Assembly: GCA_024229935.1 (NCBI GenBank)
Contig: JAAERX010000002.1
Coordinates: 89,928-153,927 of the forward strand
Source of the DNA: Gammaproteobacteria bacterium
GTDB lineage: Bacteria > Pseudomonadota > Gammaproteobacteria > Steroidobacterales > GCA-2729495
DNA length: 64,000 nucleotides
Direction: 5' to 3'
The notes under the pieces are model-generated. The model ran no database searches and was not told where the DNA came from. It saw only the letters and a list, made by a program, of their open reading frames with translations. Each line of letters begins with the position of its first letter. Position 1 is the first letter of the stretch. This document shows, piece by piece, positions 10,196 to 22,300 of this stretch. The position numbers and the translations under genes are program-made.

Positions 10196-10918
10196 TTAAG
10201 ACGCCTGAGCCTCCTCAGCATCATTAGTAGCATCCGGCTGTTCAGGCTCAACTACAGGTGGCACCCAAGCCTGCGCTTCAGGGTGTTTCATGGAGGGCTT
10301 GATAACAATACGGGCCTGCTTGTGGCCTGGGACAGCACCCTTAACTAGGATGAGATTACGCTCGGCATCTACACGAACAACTTCAAGATTCTGGGTGGTA
10401 CAGCTTTCGTTACCCATATGGCCAGACATCTTCTTGCCTTTAAAGACACGACCAGGAGACTGATTCTGACCAATAGACCCGGGCGCTCTATGTGCCAGAG
10501 AGTTACCGTGGGTGGCATCCTGTCCGCGGAAATTCCAGCGCTTAATGGCGCCAGCATAACCCTTACCGATAGAGGTGCCAGATACATCAACCATCTGACC
10601 TTCTTCAAAGCGTTCCACTGTAATTTCGACGCCAGGCTCAAATGCTTCTAATTGAGATTCTTCGATTCGGAATTCGAACAGGCCTTCGCCCAACTCAGAC
10701 GATGCAGCTGCATATTGCCCGGCTTCTGTACGAGTTACTTGTGACGCTTTTTTTGTACCCGTGGTGACCTGCAACGCAACGTAACCGTCGCTGTCTGTGG
10801 TCTTAATCCGTGTCACTCTGTTAGGAAGGGCTTGAAGCACGGTAACAGGTATCGACCTGCCGTCTTCAGTAAATACGCGGGTCATGCCGCATTTTCGCCC
10901 TACGAGACCGATAGCCAT
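10196..10918 (-). CDS. rplC: 50S ribosomal protein L3 with C-terminal extension
   Basis: L3 initiates 50S assembly and reaches the peptidyl-transferase centre. The family core is clear: [20 protein letters not shown] at the start and [20 protein letters not shown], which contains the glutamine methylated by PrmB in E. coli. At 240 residues it is about 30 longer than E. coli L3 (209); the excess is a proline/acid-rich tail ([20 protein letters not shown]). An AGAGG ribosome-binding site precedes the ATG. It is separated from rpsJ by an unusual 299-base gap with its own promoter. Confidence 0.97.
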   Translation of the reverse strand: MAIGLVGRKCGMTRVFTEDGRSIPVTVLQALPNRVTRIKTTDSDGYVALQVTTGTKKASQVTRTEAGQYAAASSELGEGLFEFRIEESQLEAFEPGVEITVERFEEGQMVDVSGTSIGKGYAGAIKRWNFRGQDATHGNSLAHRAPGSIGQNQSPGRVFKGKKMSGHMGNESCTTQNLEVVRVDAERNLILVKGAVPGHKQARIVIKPSMKHPEAQAWVPPVVEPEQPDATNDAEEAQAS

Positions 10919-11186
10919 TGGTCGTAACCTCTGTCAGATCAGTTCCATCACTTGCTTTCAAGTGAAAGAGACTGAACTAAACCGATAAAGCTGTTCATAA
11001 ACAAGGGTCAGCCCCCGTCTCTGGTGTCACGACCAGCTTTAGCCAGTCGTGGCGAACTCAGAATCGAAGTCTGACCCGGTGGAATCCATTCGTGCTTGGC
11101 GTTTTTATGTTCGCCTTTAGCAACAACTAGAGCAAAGTAAGGCCCGACACAGGTTAAATCCTGCACCGAACCCTAAAGAGCCGGAA
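10919..11186 (-). promoter_or_regulatory. Structured leader RNA upstream of rplC
   Basis: About 260 untranslated bases between the predicted rplC promoter and rplC. Reading the minus strand, an outer helix pairs GGGTCAG (11071-11077) with CTGACCC (11005-11011). Inside it a hairpin pairs ACGACTGGC with GCTGGTCGT around a TAAA loop (11029-11050; nine pairs, two of them G-U). Nearer the start codon a perfect seven-pair hairpin, TCACTTG with CAAGTGA (10948-10965), lies just ahead of the AGAGG site. Such nested structure fits an autoregulatory r-protein leader, plausibly the L4 (S10-operon) leader. That assignment is inference. Confidence 0.6.
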
Positions 11187-11214
11187 AGTATAGCAGGATT
11201 TCCTGCTAGTTCAA
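11187..11214 (-). promoter_or_regulatory. Predicted sigma-70 promoter for rplC and following genes, with internal inverted repeat
   Basis: On the minus strand TTGAAC (11209-11214) is followed by 16 bases and TATACT (11187-11192), a strong sigma-70 match. The spacer is almost entirely a perfect inverted repeat, TAGCAGGA-AA-TCCTGCTA, placed exactly between the -35 and -10 boxes, where a repressor could bind. It lies four bases beyond the rpsJ stop codon. It could also act as a hairpin after rpsJ, but no T-run follows. Confidence 0.6.
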
Positions 11215-11217
11215 TTT

Positions 11218-11532
11218 CTAATTAAGCTTAATTTGAACATCCACACCAGCTGGTAATTCCAGCTTCATGAGGGCGTCCACTGTCTTGTCTGTTGGCTCCA
11301 CAATATCCATGAGCCGCTTGTGGGTCCGTAATTCATACTGATCCCGGGCATCCTTATTGACGTGCGGTGATGTCAACACTGTAAAGCGCTCCATCTTAGT
11401 TGGCAGAGGGATGGGGCCCTTTACCTGGGCACCTGTACGCTTCGCCGTTTCAACAATTTCCTTAGTGGAGTTGTCGATAAGCCTGTGATCAAAGGCTTTC
11501 AACCTGATTCGAATATTTTGATTAGTCGCCAA
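11218..11532 (-). CDS. rpsJ: 30S ribosomal protein S10 (TTG start)
   Basis: S10 is a 30S head protein that also pairs with NusB in antitermination and with NusG in transcription-translation coupling. Core sequence [34 protein letters not shown] and [17 protein letters not shown] is unmistakable. The frame stays open upstream, but the only start giving the family length (104 residues, [13 protein letters not shown]...) is TTG at 11532. The next in-frame ATG overlaps the predicted -10 box, so it would not be transcribed. The ribosome-binding site is weak (GGGT, about eight bases upstream), suggesting low initiation or translational control. Confidence 0.93.
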   Translation of the reverse strand: MATNQNIRIRLKAFDHRLIDNSTKEIVETAKRTGAQVKGPIPLPTKMERFTVLTSPHVNKDARDQYELRTHKRLMDIVEPTDKTVDALMKLELPAGVDVQIKLN

Positions 11533-11599
11533 TTTAGTAACCCAATGTTTTATAAGACTTTTTAGTCTATTTACTTTCTGCCGCCTCAAACGGTTGCGC

Positions 11600-11628
11600 A
11601 TCGTACCTAAAGAACCGCGGGAAAGCAA
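11600..11628 (-). promoter_or_regulatory. Predicted sigma-70 promoter for rpsJ, stringent-type discriminator
   Basis: On the minus strand TTGCTT (11623-11628), a 17-base spacer and TACGAT (11600-11605), followed by GCGCAACC. A GC-rich stretch between -10 and the start of transcription is typical of r-protein and rRNA promoters inhibited by ppGpp. Predicted initiation gives a leader of about 60 bases with a five-pair AGACT/AGTCT hairpin before the TTG start. The rest of the 302-base fusA-rpsJ gap holds nothing else I recognise; no tuf copy is present. Confidence 0.6.
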
Positions 11629-11834
11629 CGGAAACCAAGGATTTCAGAGGTTAAATGACACTATTTTTCTATTCAGACATAGCCTAAGCAGAAAGACATC
11701 TGGCGGAATTTGTAGCGGCACTTGTGGCTGAGTGAGAGCCCGGTGACTTCGTTCGCCGACAAACACCAAAACTTCAAAGGGCTTTGATTGCCAGAGGCTG
11801 GGCCAGAAAAATGACACAGCGCAATATAAAGGCT

Positions 11835-13928
11835 CTAATCCCGCCGGATAACCTCATCTACAATTCTAGCTGGCACCTCAGCGTACTTTAAAAATTCCAT
11901 TGAGTAAGTCGCACGTCCCTGACTCATAGAACGCAGGTGTGTGGCATAACCAAACATTTCACCAAGTGGTACCTCGGCCCGGATAATCTTGCCTGCCGGT
12001 GACTCATCCATACCCTGTAATACACCACGGCGGCGGTTCAGGTCACCATTTACATCACCCATGTAGTCATCCGGGGTCACAATCTCGACGCTCATAATTG
12101 GCTCAAGTAATACCGGTGAGGCATTCTCAGCACCCTGCCTGAATGCCATTGAGCCAGCAATCTTAAATGCAATCTCACTGGAATCAACATCATGGAAGGA
12201 GCCGTCATACAGCGTCACCTTGACATCAACCATTGGATAACCGGCAATCACTCCAGCCTCCATTTGCTCCTGCACACCCTTTTCTACTGCCGGTATAAAC
12301 TCTCTGGGAACTACGCCACCAGTGATCTCATTCAAAAATTCAAAACCTGCTCCGGGTTCCAATGGCTCAAGACGCAGGAAAACATGTCCGTACTGTCCAC
12401 GCCCACCGGACTGACGCACAAATTTACCTTCCTGCTCAACGGTCTTGCAGATAGTCTCACGATAAGCCACTCGTGGCCGACCTACATTAGCCGAAACACT
12501 AAATTCTCGTTTCATGCGATCAACAATAATATCCAGATGCAGTTCGCCCATACCTGAAATAATGGTCTGACCTGACTCTTCATCTGTATGCACTCGAAAT
12601 GAGGGGTCTTCCTTGGCAAGCTTTTGTAGAGCTACTGCCAGCTTGTCTTGATCTGCTTTTGTTTTTGGTTCAACAGCAACTGAAATAACTGGCTCAGGGA
12701 ATTCCATACGTTCCAGCGTCAAAACATGCTTTGGGTCCACCAGACTATCGCCTGTAGTGACATCCTTAAGGCCAACTGCTGCTGCAATATCACCGGCCCG
12801 TACTTCCTGAATTTCTTCACGATCATTGGAATGCATCTGCAACAAACGGCCTATGCGCTCTTTCTTGCCTTTAATCGGATTAAATATAGTGTCACCAGAT
12901 TTCAGCACACCTGAATACACTCGGAAGAAGGTCAGACTTCCCACAAATGAATCTGTCGCTATTTTAAATGCCAGTGCCGCAAAGGGCTCATCATCACTTG
13001 ATGGACGGGTTTCTTCTGATTTGCCATCTGCACCTATACCTTGAATGGCGGCCACATCAGTCGGCGCTGGCATAAAATCAATGACAGCATCCAGCATTGC
13101 CTGAACGCCCTTGTTCTTGAATGCACTACCGCACAGAACAGGAACAATCTCATTAGCCAGTGTTCGACTACGCAAACCTTGACGAATTTCAGCTTCACTC
13201 AATTCACCAGTTTCAAGGTACTTATCCAGCAAAGCCTCATCAGCCTCTGCTGCCACCTCTATCATCTCACTGCGCATCTTTTGAGCCTGGTCAAGCAACT
13301 CATCAGGGATATCAGCAAATGTAAATACTGTACCCATATTTTCTTCTGCCCAGTAAATAGCTTGCATGCGAATCAGGTCTACAACACCCTTAAAATTTTC
13401 CTCCGCACCTATGTTGAGTTGTAAAGGAACAGGGTTAGCACCCAGACGCTCTTTTACCTGCGCTATGACACGCTGGTAATCTGCACCTATACGATCCATC
13501 TTATTAATGAATATCATGCGCGGCACACTGTATTTGTTTGCCTGACGCCAGACAGTTTCTGTCTGAGGCTCAACACCGCCAACAGAACAAAGCACCGTAA
13601 TGGCACCATCAAGTACACGCAGTGACCGCTCGACCTCAATGGTGAAGTCAACATGACCAGGGGTATCTATAATATTGACGCGGTGCTGGGGGAACTGCTT
13701 GTCCATCCCTTTCCAGAAACAGGTTGTTGCAGCCGAGGTAATCGTAATACCCCGCTCCTGCTCCTGTTCCATCCAGTCCATCACGGCTGCACCGTCATGA
13801 ACCTCACCTATCTTGTGGGAAATCCCTGTATAGAACAGGACACGTTCTGTGGTGGTTGTTTTACCGGCATCAATATGGGCCATGATGCCAATGTTTCGAT
13901 ACCTGTCGATTGGAGTCGAACGAGCCAC
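11835..13928 (-). CDS. fusA: Elongation factor G
   Basis: EF-G is the GTPase that drives translocation and, with RRF, ribosome recycling. 697 residues. The G domain shows G1 [12 protein letters not shown], switch [23 protein letters not shown] and G4 [10 protein letters not shown]; later domains include [20 protein letters not shown] and [15 protein letters not shown]. Length is as in other gammaproteobacteria (about 700). In E. coli tufA follows fusA; here it does not. Confidence 0.98.
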   Translation of the reverse strand: MARSTPIDRYRNIGIMAHIDAGKTTTTERVLFYTGISHKIGEVHDGAAVMDWMEQEQERGITITSAATTCFWKGMDKQFPQHRVNIIDTPGHVDFTIEVERSLRVLDGAITVLCSVGGVEPQTETVWRQANKYSVPRMIFINKMDRIGADYQRVIAQVKERLGANPVPLQLNIGAEENFKGVVDLIRMQAIYWAEENMGTVFTFADIPDELLDQAQKMRSEMIEVAAEADEALLDKYLETGELSEAEIRQGLRSRTLANEIVPVLCGSAFKNKGVQAMLDAVIDFMPAPTDVAAIQGIGADGKSEETRPSSDDEPFAALAFKIATDSFVGSLTFFRVYSGVLKSGDTIFNPIKGKKERIGRLLQMHSNDREEIQEVRAGDIAAAVGLKDVTTGDSLVDPKHVLTLERMEFPEPVISVAVEPKTKADQDKLAVALQKLAKEDPSFRVHTDEESGQTIISGMGELHLDIIVDRMKREFSVSANVGRPRVAYRETICKTVEQEGKFVRQSGGRGQYGHVFLRLEPLEPGAGFEFLNEITGGVVPREFIPAVEKGVQEQMEAGVIAGYPMVDVKVTLYDGSFHDVDSSEIAFKIAGSMAFRQGAENASPVLLEPIMSVEIVTPDDYMGDVNGDLNRRRGVLQGMDESPAGKIIRAEVPLGEMFGYATHLRSMSQGRATYSMEFLKYAEVPARIVDEVIRRD

Positions 13929-13961
13929 ATCTGTACGCCTAAGAAATTGGTTTTATACAGC

Positions 13962-14453
<492 letters not shown>

Positions 14454-14496
14454 TCAGGTCATGCGTTAATTAATATTTATAGTGTTACTGCAAAAG

Positions 14497-14868
14497 CTAC
14501 TTAGGTCGTTTGGCGCCATATTTACTACGGCCATTACGACGATCACCTACGCCAGCACAATCAAGCGTGCCGCGAACAGTGTGGTAACGAACACCAGGCA
14601 AATCTTTTACGCGACCGCCACGAATCAATACCACCGAGTGCTCCTGAAGATTGTGGCCTTCACCACCAATGTAACTCGTTACTTCAAAACCATTAGTAAG
14701 CCTGACACGAGCAACCTTACGCATTGCTGAGTTTGGCTTCTTCGGAGTTGTGGTATACACCCTGGTGCATACGCCACGTTTTTGTGGACTGCTATCCAGT
14801 GCAGGCACATTACTTTTAACCTGCTTGGTCTTGCGTTGCCCGCGTACGAGTTGATTAACGGTTGCCAT
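14497..14868 (-). CDS. rpsL: 30S ribosomal protein S12
   Basis: S12 controls decoding accuracy. 123 residues starting [15 protein letters not shown]. The streptomycin-related loop [19 protein letters not shown] has the wild-type lysine, and [17 protein letters not shown] contains the aspartate that RimO methylthiolates in E. coli. First gene of the str group, preceded by a good promoter. Confidence 0.97.
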   Translation of the reverse strand: MATVNQLVRGQRKTKQVKSNVPALDSSPQKRGVCTRVYTTTPKKPNSAMRKVARVRLTNGFEVTSYIGGEGHNLQEHSVVLIRGGRVKDLPGVRYHTVRGTLDCAGVGDRRNGRSKYGAKRPK

Positions 14869-14940
14869 GTATAAACTCTTGCCTGTTATCTAGTGTTATA
14901 TGGTTTCAGGACAGACTATTCTGTCCCTAAATATTTTACC

Positions 14941-14992
14941 AACCCGCTCCAGCGGGTTGCGCATTCTATTTGTGCTGCCTAAACCCTGTCAA
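14941..14992 (-). promoter_or_regulatory. Predicted rpsL (str operon) promoter and leader hairpin
   Basis: On the minus strand a consensus -35 TTGACA (14987-14992), an 18-base spacer and TAGAAT (14963-14968), followed by the GC-rich discriminator GCGCAACC. The perfect hairpin AACCCGCT/AGCGGGTT (14941-14958) starts at about the expected first transcribed base, so it is the 5' end of the str mRNA rather than a terminator. A further six-pair hairpin GGACAG/CTGTCC lies at 14909-14926 in the leader. Confidence 0.65.
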
Positions 14993-15012
14993 GCTGCACA
15001 AATACGCTCAAT

Positions 15013-15040
15013 GTGCCTGAAATGCCTGATTTACAGGCAC
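15013..15040 (-). terminator. Weak putative terminator or attenuating hairpins after rpoC
   Basis: Two mutually exclusive hairpins lie 30-57 bases after the rpoC stop. GTGCCTG (15034-15040) can pair with CAGGCAC (15013-15019), or TGCCTG with the nearer CAGGCA (15023-15028) around a TAAAT loop. Only TTT follows, so termination is likely partial. Seen directly; the function is inferred. Confidence 0.35.
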
Positions 15041-15069
15041 TTTCCCTACCTGTTTCCCTGCAATTTCAG

Positions 15070-18000
15070 CTAACTTGCTGTAGTGCCAGATTCTTCTGCT
15101 GCTGGTTCACTTGCCACTACCTCAACCTCAGGAGTTGCAGGAGCATCCTCTGCAGCAGTGACCTGCTCCAGAACTGCCAGCTCATCAACCAATAACTGCT
15201 CACGAGAACGTCGCTGTTCCTGATGGAACTTAAACCCGGTTCCTGCAGGAATTAATCGACCTACAATGACGTTCTCCTTCAAGCCGCGCAAATCATCACG
15301 CAAGCCCTTCACGGCTGCTTCTGTCAATACCCGAGTAGTCTCCTGGAATGATGCCGCAGAAATAAATGACTCCGTCGCCAATGACGCTTTTGTTATACCT
15401 AACAGCAATGGCTCATATGTGGCCGGCGTAAGGTTTGGTGCAAGAGCCTCATTAGTTTCAAGCAGTCTTGAGCGATCCAGCTGCTCACCGCGCAGCAGGT
15501 TTGTATCGCCTGCATCTGCAACCTCAATCTTGCGCAACATCTGACGAATAATCACTTCTATATGCTTATCGTTAATTTTCACACCCTGCAGACGGTATAC
15601 ATCCTGAATTTCGCCAACCAGGTATTCAGCTAACGACTCAACACCACGTAAACGTAAAATATCATGCGGGGTAGGTTCACCGTCAGCAATAAACTCGCCT
15701 TTTTCAACCTGTTCACCTTCGAAGACACTAAGATGACGCCATTTTGGTATCAACGTCTCATGGTTTTCACCCGTTTCATCGGTAATAACCAGACGAACCT
15801 TGCCCTTAGTTTCCTTGCCAAAGCTAATGGTGCCAGTGTGTTCGGCCATAATGCCGGCATCTTTAGGCTTACGCGCTTCAAACAAATCAGCAACTCGGGG
15901 CAAACCACCGGTGATATCACGTGTCTTTGAACTCTCTTGCGGAATTCGGGCAATAACATCACCCACCAAAACATCCGCTCCATCAGTCATAGCAACCAGT
16001 GCACCAGGTGGCAATGCATAAACAGCCGGTATTTCAGTATTAGCAAAGCAGATTTCCTTGCCCTTGCCATCAATCAGTTTGGCTGTTGGACGCAGATCTT
16101 TACCACCTGCAGGACGCTGTTTTGGATCCATAACAACAATACTGCTTAGACCGGTAACTTCATCTTCCTCTTCGATGACCGTTAAGCCTTCTTTGATATC
16201 CTCGAATTTAAGCTTACCTGCCACCTCAGAAATAACTGGGTGAGTATGAGGATCCCAGGTTGCAACAATCTGACCGGGGCCTGCTTTATCACCGTCAGCA
16301 ATTGAAATCATGGCACCATAAGGCAGTTTATAGCGTTCCCGCTCACGACCATTATCATCAATCACACCCACTTCACCTGAACGACTAACCGCAACAAGAT
16401 GACCCTTGGCGTGTTTTACGGTCTTCACATTATGCAGTCGCACTGTGCCACCGTTTTTTACTTCAACGCTATTCGCAGCAGCAGCTCGGGAAGCAGCACC
16501 ACCAATATGGAAGGTACGCATAGTTAGCTGTGTGCCAGGCTCACCAATGGACTGAGCTGCTATAACACCCACTGCTTCACCCTTATTGATTTTGTGACCT
16601 CGTGCAAGGTCGCGGCCATAACACTGAGCACAAACACCGTAACGAGTAGCACAACTAATTGCGGAGCGAACCTTAACGTGATCGATGCCATTATCTTCCA
16701 GCACCTGGACCATCTTTTCGTCCATCACCACACCAGCAGCCATCACAACCTTATCCGAACCCGGCGCCGTTGCATCTTTGGCCAGTACACGGCCCAACAC
16801 GCGCTCGTGTAAGGGCTCTACGACATCACCACCTTCAACTAGTGGCGATACCCACAAACCGTTATCCGTTCCGCAATCATCTTCAGTAACAACCAGATCC
16901 TGCGCCACATCTACCAGACGTCGTGTCAGGTAACCGGAGTTCGCTGTCTTAAGCGCAGTATCTGCCAGACCCTTACGAGCACCATGAGTAGAGATGAAGT
17001 ACTGCAGAACGTCCAGACCCTCACGGAAGTTCGCAGTAATAGGTGTCTCAATAATAGAGCCGTCAGGCTTGGCCATCAGGCCTCGCATACCCGCCAGCTG
17101 ACGAATCTGCGCAGCAGAACCACGCGCGCCGGAGTCAGCCATCATATAGATCGAGTTGAATGAAGGCTGCTCAACAGCCTCACCCTTGGCGTTAATGACT
17201 TCATCGGTGCCCAGCTTGTCCATCATAGACTTCGCCACCTGGTCATTAGTGCGAGACCAGATATCAACAACTTTGTTGTAACGCTCACCATCGGTTACCA
17301 GACCACTGGCATATTGATCCTGGATATCACGGACCTCATCCTCTGCAACACGCAGAATTGCAGGCTTTTCTTCTGGGATAACCATATCGTTTATACCAAT
17401 AGAAATACCGGCACGAGTTGAGTAAGCAAAGCCGGTGTACATCAGCTGATCAGCAAAAACGACTGTTGCCTTAAGGCCAACCTGACGATAACAAGTATTG
17501 ATAAGGTTAGAGATTGCACGCTTGCTAAGGTCCCGATTGATGTTATCAAAACTCATACCTTCGGGAAGAATGTCGGATAACAATGAACGGCCAACTGTTG
17601 TATCAACCGTACGGGTACGATGCCTAATTTCTCCGTCTTCTGTTTCGACGCTGTCTTTGATGCGCACTTTGATCTTGGCATTCAGGTCAACAACAAACTC
17701 ACCATCATCACCCTTATTCTGCCGCGCACGATGCACTTCGGAAACATCGGAGAAGACCATGCCTTCACCACGAGCATTAATACGCTCACGAGTCATGTAA
17801 TAAAGACCAAGTACCACATCCTGTGAAGGCACAATAATTGGCTCACCGTTTGCGGGTGACAGAATATTGTTTGACGCCATCATCAGGGCACGTGCTTCCA
17901 GCTGTGCCTCCAGTGAAAGGGGTACGTGCACAGCCATCTGGTCACCATCAAAGTCGGCATTGAATGCTGTACAGACAAGTGGATGCAACTGAATGGCCTT

Positions 18001-19332
18001 ACCTTCAATCAATACCGGCTCAAAAGCCTGGATACCGAGACGATGAAGAGTTGGTGCACGGTTAAGCATAACGGGATGCTCGCGAATCACCTGAGCAAGA
18101 ATGTCCCAGACCTCAGAGCCTTCACGCTCAACCAGACGCTTGGCAGCCTTAATTGTTGAAGCTTCACCACGCAGTTGTAGCTTGGAGAAAATGAATGGCT
18201 TAAACAATTCCAGAGCCATTTTCTTTGGCAAACCACACTGATGTAGTTTCAGTGTTGGGCCCACCACAATAACTGAACGACCAGAGTAATCGACTCGCTT
18301 ACCCAGCAAGTTCTGTCGGAAACGACCCTGCTTACCCTTGATCATATCGGCAAGGGATTTCAGCGGACGTTTATTAGTACCTGTGATAGCACGACCGCGA
18401 CGGCCGTTATCAAGCAATGCATCGGCTGATTCTTGCAACATGCGTTTTTCATTACGCACGATAATATCAGGCGCATTCAATTCCAGCAGTCGCCGCAGGC
18501 GATTATTACGGTTAATAACTCGACGGTATAGATCGTTAAGGTCAGAAGTTGCAAAACGACCGCCATCCAACGGTACCAGCGGACGCAAATCCGGCGGTAG
18601 CACAGGCATTACAGTTAACACCATCCACTCAGGCTTAATGCCTGAATCACGGAATGCTTCAAGCAGCTTCAGACGCTTAGACAAACGTTTGATCTTGGTC
18701 TCAGATGAGGTGCCATTGATCTCATCCCGCACTTTGGTTACTTCACTGTGCAACTCGATGGTCTTCAACATAGCGTGCACAGCTTCAGCACCCATACGAG
18801 CATCAAACTCATCACCATATTCTTCCATGGCATCAAGGTACTGCTCATCATTCATCAGGGAACCACGCTCAAGCGGGGTCATGCCCTCATCAACGACAAC
18901 GAATGCCTCAAAATAAAGCACTCGCTCAATTTCACGCAGCGTCATATCCAGCATCAGACCTATGCGCGATGGCAGAGACTTCAGGAACCAGATGTGCGCA
19001 ACAGGGCTCGCAAGGTCAATGTGCGCCATACGTTCACGCCGCACTTTTGTTTGCGTAACCTCAACACCGCACTTCTCACAAACCACGCCGCGATGCTTAA
19101 GGCGCTTGTACTTACCGCACAGACACTCATAGTCCTTAACCGGGCCAAATATCTTGGCGCAGAAAAGTCCATCGCGCTCCGGTTTAAAGGTTCGGTAGTT
19201 AATGGTCTCCGGCTTCTTAACCTCGCCCCAGGACCACGACTTGATCATCTCCGGCGATGCCAGACCAATTCGTATGGCATCAAATTCTTCTACCGTATTC
19301 TGCGTTTTAAATATATTTAGTAAGTCGCGCAT
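15070..19332 (-). CDS. rpoC: DNA-directed RNA polymerase subunit beta'
   Basis: The largest RNA polymerase subunit. 1420 residues (E. coli 1407). The N-terminal zinc ribbon [19 protein letters not shown], the catalytic loop [12 protein letters not shown] whose three aspartates hold the active-site Mg, and the second zinc site [11 protein letters not shown] are intact. The [16 protein letters not shown] bridge/trigger-region segment is conserved. It starts 35 bases after rpoB. Confidence 0.98.
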   Translation of the reverse strand: MRDLLNIFKTQNTVEEFDAIRIGLASPEMIKSWSWGEVKKPETINYRTFKPERDGLFCAKIFGPVKDYECLCGKYKRLKHRGVVCEKCGVEVTQTKVRRERMAHIDLASPVAHIWFLKSLPSRIGLMLDMTLREIERVLYFEAFVVVDEGMTPLERGSLMNDEQYLDAMEEYGDEFDARMGAEAVHAMLKTIELHSEVTKVRDEINGTSSETKIKRLSKRLKLLEAFRDSGIKPEWMVLTVMPVLPPDLRPLVPLDGGRFATSDLNDLYRRVINRNNRLRRLLELNAPDIIVRNEKRMLQESADALLDNGRRGRAITGTNKRPLKSLADMIKGKQGRFRQNLLGKRVDYSGRSVIVVGPTLKLHQCGLPKKMALELFKPFIFSKLQLRGEASTIKAAKRLVEREGSEVWDILAQVIREHPVMLNRAPTLHRLGIQAFEPVLIEGKAIQLHPLVCTAFNADFDGDQMAVHVPLSLEAQLEARALMMASNNILSPANGEPIIVPSQDVVLGLYYMTRERINARGEGMVFSDVSEVHRARQNKGDDGEFVVDLNAKIKVRIKDSVETEDGEIRHRTRTVDTTVGRSLLSDILPEGMSFDNINRDLSKRAISNLINTCYRQVGLKATVVFADQLMYTGFAYSTRAGISIGINDMVIPEEKPAILRVAEDEVRDIQDQYASGLVTDGERYNKVVDIWSRTNDQVAKSMMDKLGTDEVINAKGEAVEQPSFNSIYMMADSGARGSAAQIRQLAGMRGLMAKPDGSIIETPITANFREGLDVLQYFISTHGARKGLADTALKTANSGYLTRRLVDVAQDLVVTEDDCGTDNGLWVSPLVEGGDVVEPLHERVLGRVLAKDATAPGSDKVVMAAGVVMDEKMVQVLEDNGIDHVKVRSAISCATRYGVCAQCYGRDLARGHKINKGEAVGVIAAQSIGEPGTQLTMRTFHIGGAASRAAAANSVEVKNGGTVRLHNVKTVKHAKGHLVAVSRSGEVGVIDDNGRERERYKLPYGAMISIADGDKAGPGQIVATWDPHTHPVISEVAGKLKFEDIKEGLTVIEEEDEVTGLSSIVVMDPKQRPAGGKDLRPTAKLIDGKGKEICFANTEIPAVYALPPGALVAMTDGADVLVGDVIARIPQESSKTRDITGGLPRVADLFEARKPKDAGIMAEHTGTISFGKETKGKVRLVITDETGENHETLIPKWRHLSVFEGEQVEKGEFIADGEPTPHDILRLRGVESLAEYLVGEIQDVYRLQGVKINDKHIEVIIRQMLRKIEVADAGDTNLLRGEQLDRSRLLETNEALAPNLTPATYEPLLLGITKASLATESFISAASFQETTRVLTEAAVKGLRDDLRGLKENVIVGRLIPAGTGFKFHQEQRRSREQLLVDELAVLEQVTAAEDAPATPEVEVVASEPAAEESGTTAS

Positions 19333-19367
19333 AATTCACCTGCTAGCTTATTAGGCTTGCGTCTGTA

Positions 19368-22300
19368 TTAGTCCTGCTCAAGATCAATATTGATTCCGAG
19401 AGAGCGAATTTCTTTGACGAGCACATTAAAGGATTCTGGCATTCCAGCCTCAATTTCTTGCGTGCCATCGACAATGTTTTTGTACATCTTGGTACGTCCC
19501 TGCACATCATCTGACTTAACTGTCAGCATTTCCTGCAAGGTATGAGCGGCACCATAAGCCTCAAGAGCCCAGACCTCCATCTCACCGAACCGCTGTCCAC
19601 CAAACTGCGCTTTACCTCCCAGCGGCTGCTGGGTAACCAGGCTGTAAGGCCCAGTCGAACGCGCATGCATCTTGTCATCAACCAGATGATTCAGCTTCAG
19701 CATGTACATGTAGCCAACGGTAACTGGACGGTGGAAAGTTTCACCACTACGGCCATCGATCAGAGTCATCTGACCAGACTCAGGCACTCCACCAAGTTTC
19801 AGCAGCCCCTTAATCTCAGCCTCGGACGCCCCATCGAATACCGGCGTAGCCATTGGCACACCGTTTCGAAGATTACCAGCAAGCTCATCAACTTCAGCAT
19901 CACTGAGGCTCTTGATGTCCTCTTCCTGACCACCACTCTTGTTGTAAACCTGATCAAGAAAGTCACGGACCTTCTTGGTGCCCGCACCGGTGTCTACAAG
20001 ATCAGCAATCTTGCCGCCTAGCGCTTTGGCTGCAAGCCCAAGATGGACCTCCAGTACCTGCCCAACATTCATACGTGAAGGCACGCCCAATGGGTTCAGT
20101 ACAACATCGACCGGGGTGCCGTCTTCAGCGTAAGGCATATCTTCCACTGGAACAATCGTGGAGATAACACCCTTGTTACCATGACGACCAGCCATCTTGT
20201 CACCCGGCTGAATACGACGTTTAACGGCAAGGTAAACCTTGACCATCTTAAGTACGCCCGGAGCCAGATCATCGCCAGCAGTAATTTTCTGTTTCTTCTC
20301 TTCGAAGCGAACATCAAATTCTTCTCGCTGTGCCTTAAGACGCTTAGCTGCTTTTTCCAGGGATGCATTGGCATCATCATTCTTCAGGCGAATAGCAAAC
20401 CACTGGTCATGCTCAAGTTCATCAAGATACGCCTTAGTAAGCTTGCTGCCTTTGCTCAATTTATTAGGGCCGCCATCTGCTTGCTTGCCAATCAACATAC
20501 GTTCAACACGCTCAAAGATGTCTTTCTCAAGTATGCGCTGCTGATCATCAAGATCCTTACGCACACTTTCAAGCTCTGCCGCTTCTATAGAAAGAGCTCG
20601 TGCATCTTTTTCAATACCATCACGTGTAAACACACGTACATCAATTACGGTACCGTCCATGCCCGGAGGCACACGCAGTGACGTATCTTTCACATCAGAT
20701 GCTTTCTCACCAAAGATAGCCCTCAGGAGCTTTTCCTCAGGTGTTAGCTGAGTTTCACCCTTCGGCGTCACCTTGCCGACCAGAATGTCGCCCGCATTAA
20801 CTTCTGCACCGATAAAAGCAATACCAGCATCATCCAGTTTAGCCAGCGCCGAATCACCTACATTGGGGATATCCGCTGAAACCTCTTCAGAGCCGAGCTT
20901 GGTATCGCGTGCGACACAACTCAGCTCCTCGATGTGGATAGTAGTGAATCGATCCTCTTCAACCAGCCGTTCAGAGATAAGGATGGAATCCTCAAAGTTG
21001 TAACCATTCCAGGGCATAAATGCGACCAGCATATTCTGACCCAGAGCCAGCTCACCCAAGCTAGTGGATGCACCATCTGCCAGCACATCACCACGGGAAA
21101 TTTTATCGCCAGCATGTGCCAGTGGACGCTGATTCATGCAGGTATTTTGGTTAGAACGCGTGTACTTCGTCAGGTTGTAAATATCTACGCCCGACTCAGC
21201 AACAGTTGTTTCATCATCATTGACACGTACAACAATACGCCCGGCATCAACAGAGTCGACTACACCGCCACGTTTGGCAATTACAGTCACGCCCGAGTCA
21301 ATTGCTACCCGAGCCTCCATACCGGTACCCACAAGCGGAGTATCAGCGCGCAGTGTTGGCACAGCCTGGCGTTGCATATTTGAGCCCATGAGTGCGCGAT
21401 TAGCATCATCGTGCTCAAGAAACGGCACCAAAGATGCAGCAACAGATACCGTCTGACGAGGCGAAACATCCATGTATTTGATGTTTTCTTTCGGTAGCAA
21501 TGTAAATTCATTGTTATAACGAACTGACACCAGATCTTCGACAAGCATACCTTTGCTGTCAGTCTCTGCATTTGCCTGCGCAATAACAAACTGACCTTCT
21601 TCAATCGCCGATAAATACTCGATCTCATCAGTAACCTTGCCATCCTTAACCTTACGATAGGGTGTTTCAAGGAAACCATAATCATTAGTACGAGCATAGA
21701 CAGCCAGTGAGTTAATCAGGCCAATATTTGGGCCTTCAGGTGTCTCAATAGGGCATACACGACCATAGTGCGTCGGATGCACATCACGCACCTCAAAGCC
21801 TGCACGCTCACGAGTCAAACCACCTGGCCCAAGCGCCGATACACGGCGTTTATGAGTTACTTCAGACAATGGGTTGTTCTGATCCATAAACTGCGAAAGC
21901 TGGCTGGAACCAAAAAATTCCTTTACAGCAGCAGCAACAGGTTTGGCATTAATCATTTCCTGAGGCATCAGGCCTTCAGAATCTGCCAATGTCAGGCGTT
22001 CTTTGACAGCACGTTCAACACGCACCAAACCTACACGGAAAGCATTTTCGGCCATCTCTCCAACGCTTCTTACGCGACGGTTACCAAGATGGTCAATATC
22101 ATCAACATTACCCTTGCCGTTACGGATATCCATCAATACCTGCAGCACAGCCAGCACATCATCCTGATCCAGGACGCCACTGCCTTCACTATCATCACGG
22201 CCAACGCGACGATTGAATTTCATCCGCCCAACGCCGGAAAGGTCATAGCGCTCAGGATTAAAAAACAGGTTGTTGAACAGGTTTTCAGCAGCATCCTTGG

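Noticed and set aside
11533..11628. N-terminal extension of S10 in the same open frame
   Set aside because: The extension is not S10-like, its first Met lies upstream of the predicted promoter, and the next ATG overlaps the -10 box.
14941..14958. Hairpin AACCCGCT/AGCGGGTT as the rpoC terminator
   Set aside because: It lies downstream of the predicted rpsL promoter, at the first bases of the rpsL transcript, and has no T-run.
18338..19320. Plus-strand open frames of about 190 codons inside rpoC
   Set aside because: They lie antisense to the conserved rpoC coding sequence and show no protein-family resemblance. The same applies to plus-strand frames within rpoB, tuf and fusA.
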